Assembly (NCBI GenBank): GCA_026996795.1
Contig: JALWKC010000207.1
Coordinates: forward strand, 1 to 40,004
DNA length: 40,004 bases
From: Lysobacterales bacterium
GTDB taxonomy: Bacteria; Pseudomonadota; Gammaproteobacteria; Xanthomonadales; Marinicellaceae
Reading direction: 5' to 3'
The position numbers were made by a program, and so were the translations under genes. The notes beneath the pieces are model-generated. The model was not told where the DNA came from and ran no database searches. It worked only from the letters and a program-made list of their open reading frames with translations. Below, piece after piece: positions 7,638 to 16,924 of the stretch. How positions within the stretch are numbered: position 1 is the first letter of the stretch; every line of letters starts with the position of its first letter.

Positions 7638-10430
7638 ATGAATGACACACTGACACGCTGGTTGCAAAAGCCAAATAACCTATTGGGCGTCCTGCACGCC
7701 GTATTGGCCGTGGTGGGCTTTGTCGCCATTCGCCGGCTCGACGCATGGAGCTTATGGCTGATTCTGCTGTTGGCCATTGCCGTGGCGGCTGTCCCCAGCC
7801 TGACCCGCTGGCTGGACGATGACCTTGTGCAACAGGGGCAACCAATCCTGCATGGTGCCCTGTCCACGATGTGGGGCCTGAGCTTTTTTACCGTTTTTGC
7901 CGGCAACTGGCCGGTTGTTCTGTTTATTGCCGGCGCATTGGTGCTGGCCTACCTGGTACTGCCTGAGCGGGACTTCCGCCTTCGGGCCGCCGGGACGGTG
8001 CCAGTGGTGGTGGCTGCCGCCGTGGCCTTAATCAGCCGCGGTTATTACCTGAGTGGTCTGGGCCTGCTTCTACTGCTGGGGTTGGTGCTGTGGCGCCAGT
8101 TCCTGCACGATGAAGCCGAAACCTGGAGCAACATCGACAAAGGCAATAACCCGCAGCCTGACACCCCCAAACCCGTGCTTACCCCCCCGGCAGGCCCGGA
8201 CCCCCGGCAGGAAGCCGAAATCGCGGCGCTGAAAAACCGCATTCGTGTCCTGGAAACCGACCTGTCTTCGGCTGAAATGACCAAAATGGAATTCCTGGCC
8301 ACCATGAGCCATGAAATCCGCACGCCGCTGAACGGCATCATCCCGCTGCTGGACATCCTGCTGGACTCAGACCTGTCGGACTTCCAGAAAGACTACCTGC
8401 AAACGGCTTTTGTTTCGGCCAAGCAGATGCAGAAGCTCATTGATGACCTATTGGATTATTCGAAGGTCGAAGCCGGCAAACTGAGCATAGAAAACGTCGG
8501 CCTGAAATTGCCCCGGGTGCTGGAATCCGTGGTCAAGGCCCTGGAACCCTCGGCGCAAAAGAAAAACCTGCGCATCCAGTTAGACGTTTCGCCTTATGTC
8601 AGTCCCCTGTTGCGTGGCGACCCGTTGCGCGTGCGGCAAGTGGTCACCAACCTGCTCAGCAATGCCATCAAGTTTTCCGACCACGGCACTATCCGCATCG
8701 GGCTGAGCAAGGTCAAGGACCTGGGCGACAAGGAATTGGTTCGCATCGAAGTGCGGGACGAGGGCATAGGCATTGCCCCGGAGCAGCAGGCCGTGCTGTT
8801 CCAACCCTTTACCCAGGCCGACGGTTCCAGCACGCGTAAATTTGGCGGCACCGGTATCGGCCTGGCCATCAGCAAAAAGATTGTCGAACTCATGGACGGT
8901 CGAATCGGTGTGGTATCGGAGCCCGGCAAGGGCAGCACGTTTTTTGTCGAACTGCCCTTGTTGAAACCAGCCCACCTGACACCCACCCGGGAAAACCCTC
9001 GCACCAAAGATACCAAGGGCTTCCAGGCCCTGATTCTCAACACCAGTTTTTCGATCACCCAGTGGTTGCAACGCCAATTCAAGGCCTTAGGTATTCACGC
9101 CAAACTGGCCAACAGCCTCAATCACACTCAGGAAAGCCTGTATGCCGCCAGACAACGGAGCCTCGAGCCTGCCCATTTTTTAATTTTCGTGGACTTCGAT
9201 ACTGCCACCAAACAAACCCACGCCCTGATCGCACAGGTCATGGATGAAGAGACACCCACCGATTTTACCGTTTGCATCATCACCTCACAGCAACGCATCG
9301 CCGGGGTGCCGCAAAGTGAACGCATTCAGCTGTTGGGGCCAAACGGCTCGGTGGAAGAGTTGCTGCGGCGGCTTGACGAGGGGATCGGCTCATTGACCTC
9401 GACGACTCTGACTGAGAAGCCTCAATCAGCACCAGGCGAAGGCCATGGCCCGGTTTTCGGTGGGTTGAACCTGGATGAGGGCGAAGAGGAATACGTGCCG
9501 GAAGCCACCTCCACCGATCCCGCTGAGCGTGTTGTCACCAGCGAGACACACTCCGCTGCCGAGGCGCCTGCCGGCACCGAAACGGTTGTGACTGACAATA
9601 ACCCGGGGGCAGCAACTGTCCCGCCGGCAGAAAAACCGGCAGACACCCCACAGCTGGATGAGCGCGTGTTGCTGGTGGAAGACAACGACGTTAACCTGAA
9701 GGTGGCGCAAAAACTCATTCAATACATTGGTTATACCTTTGATGTGGCCAAAAATGGCCTGGAAGCGTTGGAAAAAGTGAAGCAAAACCGCTATCGGATG
9801 GTGCTAATGGATTGCCAGATGCCGGTCATGGACGGGTACTTGTGCACCCAGCGCATACGCCAATACGAAAAAGCCGAAGGGCTCAACAGCACGCCCATCA
9901 TTGCCATGACCGCCAATGCCATGATGGGTGATCGTGAAAAATGCCTCGATGCCGGTATGGACGATTACATGTCCAAACCGCTGAACCGTTACGTGCTGGA
10001 AAAAACCCTGAAGAAATGGGACCCATTACAAGCCGCGCCGGTGACCAACGGCCCACCGGCTGCCCCGGCCATCAACGACAAATGGCTCAGCACCAAAACC
10101 TTGCACGAAATTCGCGAGTTCATGGGCGATGACGTGCAAAGCCTCCTGTCACTGTTCAAGCAAGACGCACCGGGCACCTTGCGCCACATGCGTAAAGCCC
10201 TGCAAAGCCGCAACCTGGCCGAACTGCGCACCCTGGCCCATTCGCTCAAATCCTCTTCCGCCAACATCGGTGCCCGGGGGCTGAGCTATTTTTGCAAGCG
10301 CATGGAAGCCGAAGCCCTTTCCGGGGACATGGAGCGGCTCAATGCGCTGATGGAAAACATCAAAAAATCCTACCTGCTGACGGTGCGTGAAATCGACAAA
10401 TACGGCCAGCTGCCAGGCGTGGATCAATAA
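7638..10430 (+). CDS. Membrane-bound hybrid histidine kinase with receiver and HPt domains (RpfC/BarA-like)
   Basis: A 930-aa protein, taking the ATG at 7638; an in-frame GTG at 7590 would add 16 residues. About the first 155 residues hold several hydrophobic segments, so the sensor is membrane-embedded with little periplasmic loop, as in RpfC. Then come a coiled coil, HisKA with H225 in TMSHEIRTPLNG, HATPase (NLLSNAIKF, DEGIG, GGTGIGL), a receiver-like region lacking a recognisable acidic pocket (about 450-590), a linker rich in Pro, Thr and Glu, a true receiver with D725 in LMDCQMPVMDG, and an HPt domain with H868 in LAHSLKSSSANIGA. It can run a full His-Asp-His relay and could serve neighbouring regulators. 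No HD-GYP partner (RpfG) is adjacent. The ligand is unknown. Confidence 0.93.
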   Translation: MNDTLTRWLQKPNNLLGVLHAVLAVVGFVAIRRLDAWSLWLILLLAIAVAAVPSLTRWLDDDLVQQGQPILHGALSTMWGLSFFTVFAGNWPVVLFIAGALVLAYLVLPERDFRLRAAGTVPVVVAAAVALISRGYYLSGLGLLLLLGLVLWRQFLHDEAETWSNIDKGNNPQPDTPKPVLTPPAGPDPRQEAEIAALKNRIRVLETDLSSAEMTKMEFLATMSHEIRTPLNGIIPLLDILLDSDLSDFQKDYLQTAFVSAKQMQKLIDDLLDYSKVEAGKLSIENVGLKLPRVLESVVKALEPSAQKKNLRIQLDVSPYVSPLLRGDPLRVRQVVTNLLSNAIKFSDHGTIRIGLSKVKDLGDKELVRIEVRDEGIGIAPEQQAVLFQPFTQADGSSTRKFGGTGIGLAISKKIVELMDGRIGVVSEPGKGSTFFVELPLLKPAHLTPTRENPRTKDTKGFQALILNTSFSITQWLQRQFKALGIHAKLANSLNHTQESLYAARQRSLEPAHFLIFVDFDTATKQTHALIAQVMDEETPTDFTVCIITSQQRIAGVPQSERIQLLGPNGSVEELLRRLDEGIGSLTSTTLTEKPQSAPGEGHGPVFGGLNLDEGEEEYVPEATSTDPAERVVTSETHSAAEAPAGTETVVTDNNPGAATVPPAEKPADTPQLDERVLLVEDNDVNLKVAQKLIQYIGYTFDVAKNGLEALEKVKQNRYRMVLMDCQMPVMDGYLCTQRIRQYEKAEGLNSTPIIAMTANAMMGDREKCLDAGMDDYMSKPLNRYVLEKTLKKWDPLQAAPVTNGPPAAPAINDKWLSTKTLHEIREFMGDDVQSLLSLFKQDAPGTLRHMRKALQSRNLAELRTLAHSLKSSSANIGARGLSYFCKRMEAEALSGDMERLNALMENIKKSYLLTVREIDKYGQLPGVDQ

Positions 10431-10560
10431 CCCCGAAGCCTTTATCGTCCATTTTTGGCCAGAACCCCGGGTTATGTTGACCCCGGCGACCAAAGCCGTT
10501 ACATTGGGCGGCCATTATCCATCACCCTTTGCCCATGTTTTTTTTCTGCCAGTCCACCCA

Positions 10561-12690
10561 ATGAAGGTTTTTGCTTGTTCCGTGCTGATCACGACATACC
10601 TGATCGCTGTGACTGTTCAGGCTGCTTCTGATGAAAAACCACCCGCGCCCGAACCGTTGACTGAGGCATCACTCTCTTCACCACAAAACCCCAGCGAAGA
10701 AAAGTTACCAGATTCAAAAAACACCCGTGCACTGGACACCATGCAGGTCACCGCCGGTTTGCAGGCAGCATCTGTTGGCAATGTAGCCACCGCCGTTTCC
10801 GTCATCTCCCGGGAAGAATTTTTCTCCCGCCCCAACGCCTTGTTGCCCGATTTGCTGCGGGATGAAGCCGGGGTTTACGTGCAACAAACCACGCCTGGAC
10901 AGGGAGTTCCCATCATCCGCGGCCTTAAGGGTTCTCAAAACCTGCACCTGGTGGACGGCATTCGCCTCAATACGGCTTTTTTTCGTGACGCGCCCAATCA
11001 GTACCTGGCCCTGGTCGACCCGTTTTGGGCCGATCAGGTTGAAGTGGTGCGCGGCCCGTCATCGGTGCTCTACGGTGGTGATGCCATGGGCGGGGTGGTC
11101 AACGTCATCACTCACCGGCCAAAACTGACCGGCCACGATCGTTTTAGTGGCGAAAGCTACCTGGCCTGGCACGGCGCGGAAAAACTGGCCCTGGCTCACC
11201 TGCGCATGGATTTCTCCGCCCCGGCCCAGGCCGCCTCGGTGGCCTTAAGCACGCTCAGCAGCAGCCAGCGGCGCATTGGCGGTGGCGACACGGTGCCCTT
11301 TACGGCGTTTGATTCGCGCGCGTTCAATGGCAAATGGCTGCGGCAACTGAACAGCGGCCTGACCATTGGGGTGGACACCCAGCACCTGAAACAACCGGCC
11401 ACGCCCCGGGTGGATGCGCTGGTGGCCGGTTTTGGCCAGCCACACCCCGATGCCGAACGTTACCTGTTTTCCCCCAACCAGCGCGATTTTGTGCACCTGT
11501 TCGTGGAAGACCCTGTACCGGGGGCGTGGTTTGACAGCGCACGTTATCAAGTGGCCTGGCAAAAGATCACCGACCAGCGACTGGTGCGCAAATGGCAGGC
11601 CAGCGAGGAAACACGGGAAAACAACCAAAGCCGGCTGTTCAGCGCCAAAGCCACCTGGCATCAGCAACTGGCAAAAAACAAGCGCCTGGTGTTTGGGTTG
11701 GACAGCTGGCACGACCGCATTAACAGTCACAAATGGCAACGTCAGGACAACAGCGAAGTCCCCGTGTCCAGCCGCTTTCCGGATGATTCGCGCATGCACT
11801 TACTGGCTGTTTTTGCCGAATACCGCCTGGAGCAGCAACGCCAACAGTGGAATGCGGGGGTACGACACAGCCGTTATCGCATTGACCTCAACCAGCCTCA
11901 ACTGGCCCCGGAGGCCATTCGCCTGACCGACTGGAGCGGCCACCTGGGCGGCTTGTTTTCCCTTACCGACCGCCAGCGCCTGTTTGTCAACCTCGGTCGC
12001 GGTTTTCGACCCCCCAATATTTTTGACCTGGGGCAACTGGGACCGCGCCCCGGCAACCGGTTTAATATCGCCAACCCGAATTTGCAGGCGGAAACCCTGT
12101 ATTCGCTGGATTTTGGCTGGAAACACACAGGCAGCAACTGGCATTGGCAAAGCGCGGTCTTTATCAGCCGCTACCGGAACAAGATCGCCTCGGTTTTTAC
12201 CGGCCAGACCACGCCAGAAGGCCAGCAGGTGGTGCAAAGCCAAAATGTCGCACGCGTGCGCCTGCACGGGCTGGAAAACGAACTGGAATGGTACGGTCCG
12301 GCGGGTCTGCGCCTGTGGGCTTCGCTCAATTACGTCCGGGGCGAAGAAGACAGCGACGGGCAAGTCGAGCCGGCCGACCGGATTCCACCATTAAACGGTT
12401 CACTGGGTTTTTCGCGACCACTTTCCTCCCATTGGCACGGCACGCTGCAGGCGCGTTTTGCCGCCGCGCAACGCCGCTTGAGTGCGCGTGATCGTCGCGA
12501 TGCACGGATTGACCCGCAGGGTACCGGCGGTTTTGCGGTGTTTGATGCGTACCTGACCTGGCACCCAAGTCCGAACCACAGCCTGCGCCTGGGTGTGCAG
12601 AACCTGTTTGACAAACGCTATCGCGAACACGGCTCTGGCCTGCACGCGCCTGGGCGCGGGCTGCTGTTGTCCTGGCATGGGCTGTTCTGA
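10561..12690 (+). CDS. TonB-dependent outer-membrane receptor
   Basis: A 709-aa protein starting with a signal peptide (MKVFACSVLITTYLIAVTVQA, cleavage probably after QA). A TonB box-like DTMQVTA lies at about residues 59-65, then the plug domain (IIRGLKGSQNLHLVDGIRLN, VEVVRGPSSVLYGGDAMGG) and a C-terminal beta-barrel ending in the family motif QNLFDKRYREHGSGLHAPGR and an aromatic terminal residue. It imports a bulky ligand across the outer membrane using TonB energy. The plug's FRDAPNQYLALVDP stretch resembles haem/haemoglobin and colicin-type receptors, but the substrate is not determinable. No TonB, ABC importer or Fur-box-like sequence is seen beside it. It stands alone and is convergent with mnmE. 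Confidence 0.93.
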   Translation: MKVFACSVLITTYLIAVTVQAASDEKPPAPEPLTEASLSSPQNPSEEKLPDSKNTRALDTMQVTAGLQAASVGNVATAVSVISREEFFSRPNALLPDLLRDEAGVYVQQTTPGQGVPIIRGLKGSQNLHLVDGIRLNTAFFRDAPNQYLALVDPFWADQVEVVRGPSSVLYGGDAMGGVVNVITHRPKLTGHDRFSGESYLAWHGAEKLALAHLRMDFSAPAQAASVALSTLSSSQRRIGGGDTVPFTAFDSRAFNGKWLRQLNSGLTIGVDTQHLKQPATPRVDALVAGFGQPHPDAERYLFSPNQRDFVHLFVEDPVPGAWFDSARYQVAWQKITDQRLVRKWQASEETRENNQSRLFSAKATWHQQLAKNKRLVFGLDSWHDRINSHKWQRQDNSEVPVSSRFPDDSRMHLLAVFAEYRLEQQRQQWNAGVRHSRYRIDLNQPQLAPEAIRLTDWSGHLGGLFSLTDRQRLFVNLGRGFRPPNIFDLGQLGPRPGNRFNIANPNLQAETLYSLDFGWKHTGSNWHWQSAVFISRYRNKIASVFTGQTTPEGQQVVQSQNVARVRLHGLENELEWYGPAGLRLWASLNYVRGEEDSDGQVEPADRIPPLNGSLGFSRPLSSHWHGTLQARFAAAQRRLSARDRRDARIDPQGTGGFAVFDAYLTWHPSPNHSLRLGVQNLFDKRYREHGSGLHAPGRGLLLSWHGLF

Positions 12691-12744
12691 CCGGCCCGGG
12701 TCATAAAAGGCGACAAAGAATTAAACGAGGTTGTTTGGCGGGCC

Positions 12745-14148
12745 TTACTTGCCGATGCAAAACGACGAAAAAATCTCACCCAGCAAATCATCGCTGCTGA
12801 ATTCGCCGGTGATGGCGTTCAGTGCCTGCTGTGCCAGGCGCAATTCTTCGGCCACCAGCTCTCCGGCCTGATTTTCCACCAGCTGCTGACGGGCAATGCG
12901 CAGGTGTTTGGCGGTTTCTTGCAACTGCTGCACGTGGCGGGTTCGGGCCAGGTAGGTGGTTTCCAGCTGTTTGTGGCCGGTGATGGCCCGCACAATGGCC
13001 TGCTGCAGGGCTTCCAGTCCGGTGCCCTCGGTGGCGGAGATCTCCACCCACGGGGAGTGAAGCGACTGCGCCCACTGCCTGAAAGGTTTGGTGTCTGCAT
13101 TCAGATCCAGCTTGTTGATCACAAACAGGGTGCGGCTATGCGCCGGCAGATCCGCCAGCGCCTGCTGTTGCGTGTCCAGCGGCTGGCTGGCATCGGCCAC
13201 CACCAGCACTAGATCGGCCTCGCGCATGGCGCGCTGGGCACGGCGAATGCCTTCGCGTTCCACCGGGTTTTCGGTGTCATGCAAACCGGCGGTGTCCAGC
13301 ACCGTGGCCGGAATGCCTTGAATATGGATGGTTTCCTTGAGCACATCCCGCGTCGTACCGGCCTGTGCCGAAACAATGGCGCTTTCCTGGCGGGCAAGGC
13401 GGTTTAACAGCGACGACTTGCCCGCATTGGGCACGCCGGCCAACGCCAGCACAAAACCGCGGTTGAGCATGGCCCCGGCAGTGGTCTGACGCAGCAAGCT
13501 CTGCATGCGTTGATTGATGTCTTCCAGGGTGGATTGCAGCTGCTTGTCGGCCAGAAAGTCTATTTCCTCTTCGGCAAAGTCGATGGCCGCCTCCACCCAC
13601 ACACGCAGACGGATCAATTGCTGTAACAAACCGTCTACCTGGGCGGAAAACTCCCCGGACAAGGCCCTTTGCGCGGCCAGTGCGGCCTGTTCGCTGCTGC
13701 TGCTGATCAAGTCGGCAATGGCTTCGGCCTGCACCAGGTCAATCTTGCCGTTGAGAAAAGCCCGCTGGGAAAACTCGCCCGGCTGCGCCAGCCGCGCCCC
13801 GGCGGCCAGCGCCGCCTGCAACAGGAGGTTCATCACCACCGGCCCGCCGTGGCCCTGGAATTCCACCACGTCCTCGCCGGTAAATGAGGCCGGATTCGGA
13901 AAATAAAGCACCACGCCGCTGTCGATTTTTTCACCGGCAGTAGGCTGCAATGGCTTGTTTTTGTCTTCGGTTTTAGCAGTCGCTGGCCAGCGAAACGGCC
14001 TGAAAACGGCCTGCCGGGGCAGAGGCACCGAGCCAGTAATGGCTCTGGCGATCTGCGTGGCCTGCGGCCCGGACACACGCACAATACCCACGCCGCCGAC
14101 CCCTGGCGCGGTGGCGATGGCGGCGATGGTATCGGTGGCATCGTTCAT
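12745..14148 (-). CDS. mnmE: tRNA uridine-5-carboxymethylaminomethyl modification GTPase MnmE
   Basis: A 467-aa protein (ATG at 14148; E. coli MnmE has 454). MnmE with MnmG modifies the wobble uridine of certain tRNAs. The N-terminal tetrahydrofolate-binding domain begins IAAIATAPGVGGVGIVRVSG; the G domain has GVPNAGKSS, the DTAG motif (LDTAGLHDTENPVEREG) and NKLD; the protein ends in the conserved CIGK with its essential Cys. A charged insertion (about residues 56-75) after the first domain's FRPFRW is longer than usual. It is the last gene of the rpmH-rnpA-yidC-mnmE operon, 37 bp after yidC. Its partner mnmG, often adjacent, is not in this window. Confidence 0.97.
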   Translation of the reverse strand: MNDATDTIAAIATAPGVGGVGIVRVSGPQATQIARAITGSVPLPRQAVFRPFRWPATAKTEDKNKPLQPTAGEKIDSGVVLYFPNPASFTGEDVVEFQGHGGPVVMNLLLQAALAAGARLAQPGEFSQRAFLNGKIDLVQAEAIADLISSSSEQAALAAQRALSGEFSAQVDGLLQQLIRLRVWVEAAIDFAEEEIDFLADKQLQSTLEDINQRMQSLLRQTTAGAMLNRGFVLALAGVPNAGKSSLLNRLARQESAIVSAQAGTTRDVLKETIHIQGIPATVLDTAGLHDTENPVEREGIRRAQRAMREADLVLVVADASQPLDTQQQALADLPAHSRTLFVINKLDLNADTKPFRQWAQSLHSPWVEISATEGTGLEALQQAIVRAITGHKQLETTYLARTRHVQQLQETAKHLRIARQQLVENQAGELVAEELRLAQQALNAITGEFSSDDLLGEIFSSFCIGK

Positions 14149-14185
14149 ACAAGGTGATTGAGCCGGTTGTCCAGGCTCAGTGGGT

Positions 14186-15892
14186 TCAGTTGGCCTGTTT
14201 TTCAATGCGCTTGGTGATGACCCATTGCTGCAACAGCGACAAACTGCTGTTGACCGCCCAGTAAAGCACCAGGCCAGACTGGAAGAAGGCAAACATGATG
14301 GAGAAGCCCAGTGGCATGAACTTCATCACTTTTTGTTGCACAGGGTCCATGCCGGGCGTGGGCGAGAGGCGCTGAGTCATGTACATGGCCGCCGCATTGA
14401 TGGCCGGCAGAATGAAGTAGGGGTCGGGGCTGGACAGGTCTTGCAGCCACAGGATAAACGGGGCCTGACGCAGTTCCACGCTTTCCAGCAAGACCCAATA
14501 CAGGGCGATAAAGACCGGGATTTGCACCAGCATGGGCAGGCAGCCGCCCAGCGGATTGACCTTTTCTTTCTGATACAGCTTCATCATTTCTTCATTGAAA
14601 CGCTGACGATTGTCCTTATAGCGCTCTTTCAGGGTTTGAATGCGTGGTTGCAGCTTGCGCATGCGGGCCATGGACTTGTACTGGGATTCGGTCAGCTTGA
14701 AAAAGACCAGCTTGATCAGAATGGTCAAAATGACAATCGACCAGCCCCAGTTGAGCACAAAGGAATAAATGAAGGACAACACAGAAAACAGCGGTTTGGC
14801 AATCACGGTGAAAATCCCGTAGTCCACGGTCAGTTCCAGGCCTTCGGCTACCGTTGGCAACACGTTCTGCAATTTTGGCCCCACGAACAGGGTGGCTTCA
14901 AATTCTTCGCTCTGGCCCGGCTGAATGGTTCGTGTCGGGGTCAGAAAGCGGATCAGGTAAGGCGTTGGTGAATCCGGTAAATAACGGGTCTGGACTTTCA
15001 AGGGTTCCTTGTCATCAATAATGGACGACAGGAAATAGTGCTGCACCATAGCAATCCATCCCCTGTTGACGGTGGCTTCCACCGGTGGTTCACCATCTTC
15101 GGCGTTTTCTTTAATGTCTGTGAAGGGCACCTTGGTGTAACCATCTTCCTGATCATAAAAGGAAGTGCCTTTAAATGACATGCGGCCCGGGTCAGTAAAG
15201 CCGCCTTCGTTACCTTCCCAGGGGTTATTACGCTGCAATTGTTGATACGCGTACCCCGTCCAGGGCTGGCCGCTCTGGTTTTCCACCGTCTGTTTAACGG
15301 AGATCACGTAAGAATTGGGCTCAATGTGATAGGTTTTGGTGACTTTTACCCCATCTTTTTCCCAGGTAAAGGGAATATCGACGGCTTGGCCGGTGGCGTC
15401 CACGCTGCCTTGTGGGGTTTTAAACACCTGCCGGTGATCCGGGGCCGGTGCATTGGATACCAGCCCGCTTTGGGCGTAATAACGATCGCCTCTCACATCA
15501 TTCATTAACACCACATTGGTGTCGGCGCCTTTTTCCGCCGGGTAGTCCAGCAGTTCCGCGTATTTGATACCACCACCCTGTGTGTCGATCTTGAGTTTCA
15601 GCACCCCGTTATTGATTTCCACCAGCCGGCCACGAGAAGTTTCTGGCGTTTTTTCTCCATTTGCCTGCAATGGTGACTTTTCCGGTTTATCCCCCACTGG
15701 CTGTCCGATTGTGGCTTGCGGCGCCTCATCCATCAACGGCACGCTATCGCTGGCCAAGGCTGTTTTCTCACCGGCTTGTGGGCTGTCATTGTTAGCTGAT
15801 GGCTGGTTGCCATAATCCTGTTGCCAGTTCTGGTACAAGGCAAAGCCAAGAAAAAACAGGGCGGCAAAAAGAAAAGGGCGCGTGTTATTCAT
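14186..15892 (-). CDS. yidC: Membrane protein insertase YidC
   Basis: A 568-aa inner-membrane insertase and chaperone. The N-terminal helix (PFLFAALFFLGFALYQNW) is followed by a Pro/Glu-rich linker and the large periplasmic beta domain (about residues 100-345), then the conserved core of membrane segments with WGWSIVILTILIKLVFF, the cytoplasmic hairpin (MARMRKLQPRIQTLKERY), NPLGGCLPMLVQIPVFIALY and the C-terminal VLYWAVNSSLSLLQQW. I took the ATG at 15892; it overlaps the rnpA stop (ATGA), so translation is probably coupled. The YidD gene that normally lies between rnpA and yidC is missing. Confidence 0.97.
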   Translation of the reverse strand: MNNTRPFLFAALFFLGFALYQNWQQDYGNQPSANNDSPQAGEKTALASDSVPLMDEAPQATIGQPVGDKPEKSPLQANGEKTPETSRGRLVEINNGVLKLKIDTQGGGIKYAELLDYPAEKGADTNVVLMNDVRGDRYYAQSGLVSNAPAPDHRQVFKTPQGSVDATGQAVDIPFTWEKDGVKVTKTYHIEPNSYVISVKQTVENQSGQPWTGYAYQQLQRNNPWEGNEGGFTDPGRMSFKGTSFYDQEDGYTKVPFTDIKENAEDGEPPVEATVNRGWIAMVQHYFLSSIIDDKEPLKVQTRYLPDSPTPYLIRFLTPTRTIQPGQSEEFEATLFVGPKLQNVLPTVAEGLELTVDYGIFTVIAKPLFSVLSFIYSFVLNWGWSIVILTILIKLVFFKLTESQYKSMARMRKLQPRIQTLKERYKDNRQRFNEEMMKLYQKEKVNPLGGCLPMLVQIPVFIALYWVLLESVELRQAPFILWLQDLSSPDPYFILPAINAAAMYMTQRLSPTPGMDPVQQKVMKFMPLGFSIMFAFFQSGLVLYWAVNSSLSLLQQWVITKRIEKQAN

Positions 15893-16323
15893 GATGGATT
15901 TCTGCGTTGGTTGAATTTGAGACTGGCCTGATGCCACAAACTATCGAGGCTTTGGCGCAATTCGGCGTTGCTTGCCCGGCAGGCAGCCGGCCGGCCGATC
16001 ACAACGAAATCACACCCGGGCAGCTGCTGTTGCTGGCGAAAACTTTCCCTTACCTGGCGTTTGATCCGATTTCGCCCCACGGCCCGTTTGTCCACTTTTT
16101 TTGAAACAATCAACCCCAAGCGAGGCACTGTTTTTTTTTCGCTGAAAGCCTTGGCTTGCCGGTGCATCAGAATCAGAAAATGCCTGTCGGAAACTTTCAG
16201 GGCTTGGGAAAAAACCTGGTCAAACTGTTTTTTTTCCAGCAAGCGGGCAGTCTTTGGAAACACTGCGCCTTCAGGCGTTGGTTCGTGACTTGGCTGTGGT
16301 TTGTTTTTTCCGGTGAGGATCAT
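15889..16323 (-). CDS. rnpA: Ribonuclease P protein component
   Basis: The protein subunit of RNase P, which matures tRNA 5' ends. The family core is clear: FPKTARLLEKKQFDQVF at the start and the RNR-type basic helix VDKRAVGRNRIKRQVRESFR. With the ATG at 16323 the protein has 144 aa, about 20 longer than usual at the N-terminus. A GTG at 16263, preceded by a GAAGG-like site, would give 124 aa (E. coli 119) and is a good alternative; a GTG at 16398 is also open. It follows rpmH and overlaps yidC by 4 bp. Confidence 0.93.
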   Translation of the reverse strand: MILTGKNKPQPSHEPTPEGAVFPKTARLLEKKQFDQVFSQALKVSDRHFLILMHRQAKAFSEKKTVPRLGLIVSKKVDKRAVGRNRIKRQVRESFRQQQQLPGCDFVVIGRPAACRASNAELRQSLDSLWHQASLKFNQRRNPS

Positions 16324-16452
16324 CGGACGTTGTGGCCGGTGTTGCGAAAGAACAGGGCACCGGTTTTTTCCCGGCCAGGATGAAAACAAAGCAGCCACCG
16401 GGTTGGTTTGTTCCCGCCGACTGCCTTGTGTGGTTTCGGTTGCGGGCTGGAT

Positions 16453-16593
16453 TTAACCGGAAACAGTCAGTCTTTTACGGCCTTTGGCACGGCGTGCATT
16501 AATCACGGCACGGCCGCCGGCGGTTTTCATGCGGGCACGAAAACCGTGAGTTCTGACGCGCTTGATTTTGCTGGGTTGGTAAGTTCTTTTCAT
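16453..16593 (-). CDS. rpmH: 50S ribosomal protein L34
   Basis: A 46-aa very basic protein starting [20 protein letters not shown] and ending [10 protein letters not shown], a full-length match to bacterial L34. It is the first gene of the operon with rnpA, in the usual order next to dnaA. A GGAAAG sequence upstream of the ATG may serve as its ribosome binding site. Confidence 0.98.
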   Translation of the reverse strand: MKRTYQPSKIKRVRTHGFRARMKTAGGRAVINARRAKGRKRLTVSG

Positions 16594-16924
16594 GGTATTC
16601 TTTCCGTCTGAATTCGCTGTGGTAAGGGCTGCTTACAACAAAAAAGGAACCGCCGAGCCGCTGGTTTTCTTGCCCAAACGTCAAAATGGGCCAGATGGCA
16701 GGCGCAGCACTTCCTCAAAAGGTGGTGAAGCATACCTGTTTTTGCGTGTGTTTTCAAGGGTGAAGCGGTTTTTGAAGCCGCGTTGGCCGGCCGGTTTTTT
16801 CTTCTTTGCCCGGACCTTGCCACCTGAATGACGCAAGCTGGTTTAGCCGCCACTTCGAAAAAAACCTGTCTCCATAAAACACACGTGTTGGAACGGACCT
16901 TCAAACACCGCAAGACAAAACACC
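16594..16924. other. 331-bp divergent intergenic region between rpmH and dnaA
   Basis: It holds the promoter for the rpmH operon (16729-16757). I looked for DnaA boxes and found no convincing match to TTATCCACA on either strand, so unlike Pseudomonas this gap does not look like the origin. It also contains a GGCCGGCC palindrome with a T-run after it (about 16788-16803) and several short A/T-runs. I could not identify a convincing dnaA promoter or any gene. Confidence 0.6.
16729..16757 (-). promoter_or_regulatory. Sigma70-like promoter of the rpmH-rnpA-yidC-mnmE operon
   Basis: On the minus strand TTGAAA (16757-16752) and TATGCT (16734-16729) are separated by exactly 17 bp. This would give a leader of roughly 130 nt before the rpmH start at 16593. 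Confidence 0.6.

Noticed and set aside
10431-10560. Possible riboswitch or Fur site ahead of the TonB receptor
   Set aside because: No B12-box-like sequence and no match to the Fur box (GATAATGATAATCATTATC-like) seen.
12691-12744. Possible bidirectional terminator between the TonB receptor and mnmE
   Set aside because: CCGGCCCGGG and short T/A runs are present but I cannot build a stem followed by a T-run.
16788-16803. GGCCGGCC palindrome with T-run in the rpmH-dnaA gap as a terminator
   Set aside because: The stem is short and it would sit upstream of dnaA with no transcript obviously needing to end there; left as a noted sequence only.
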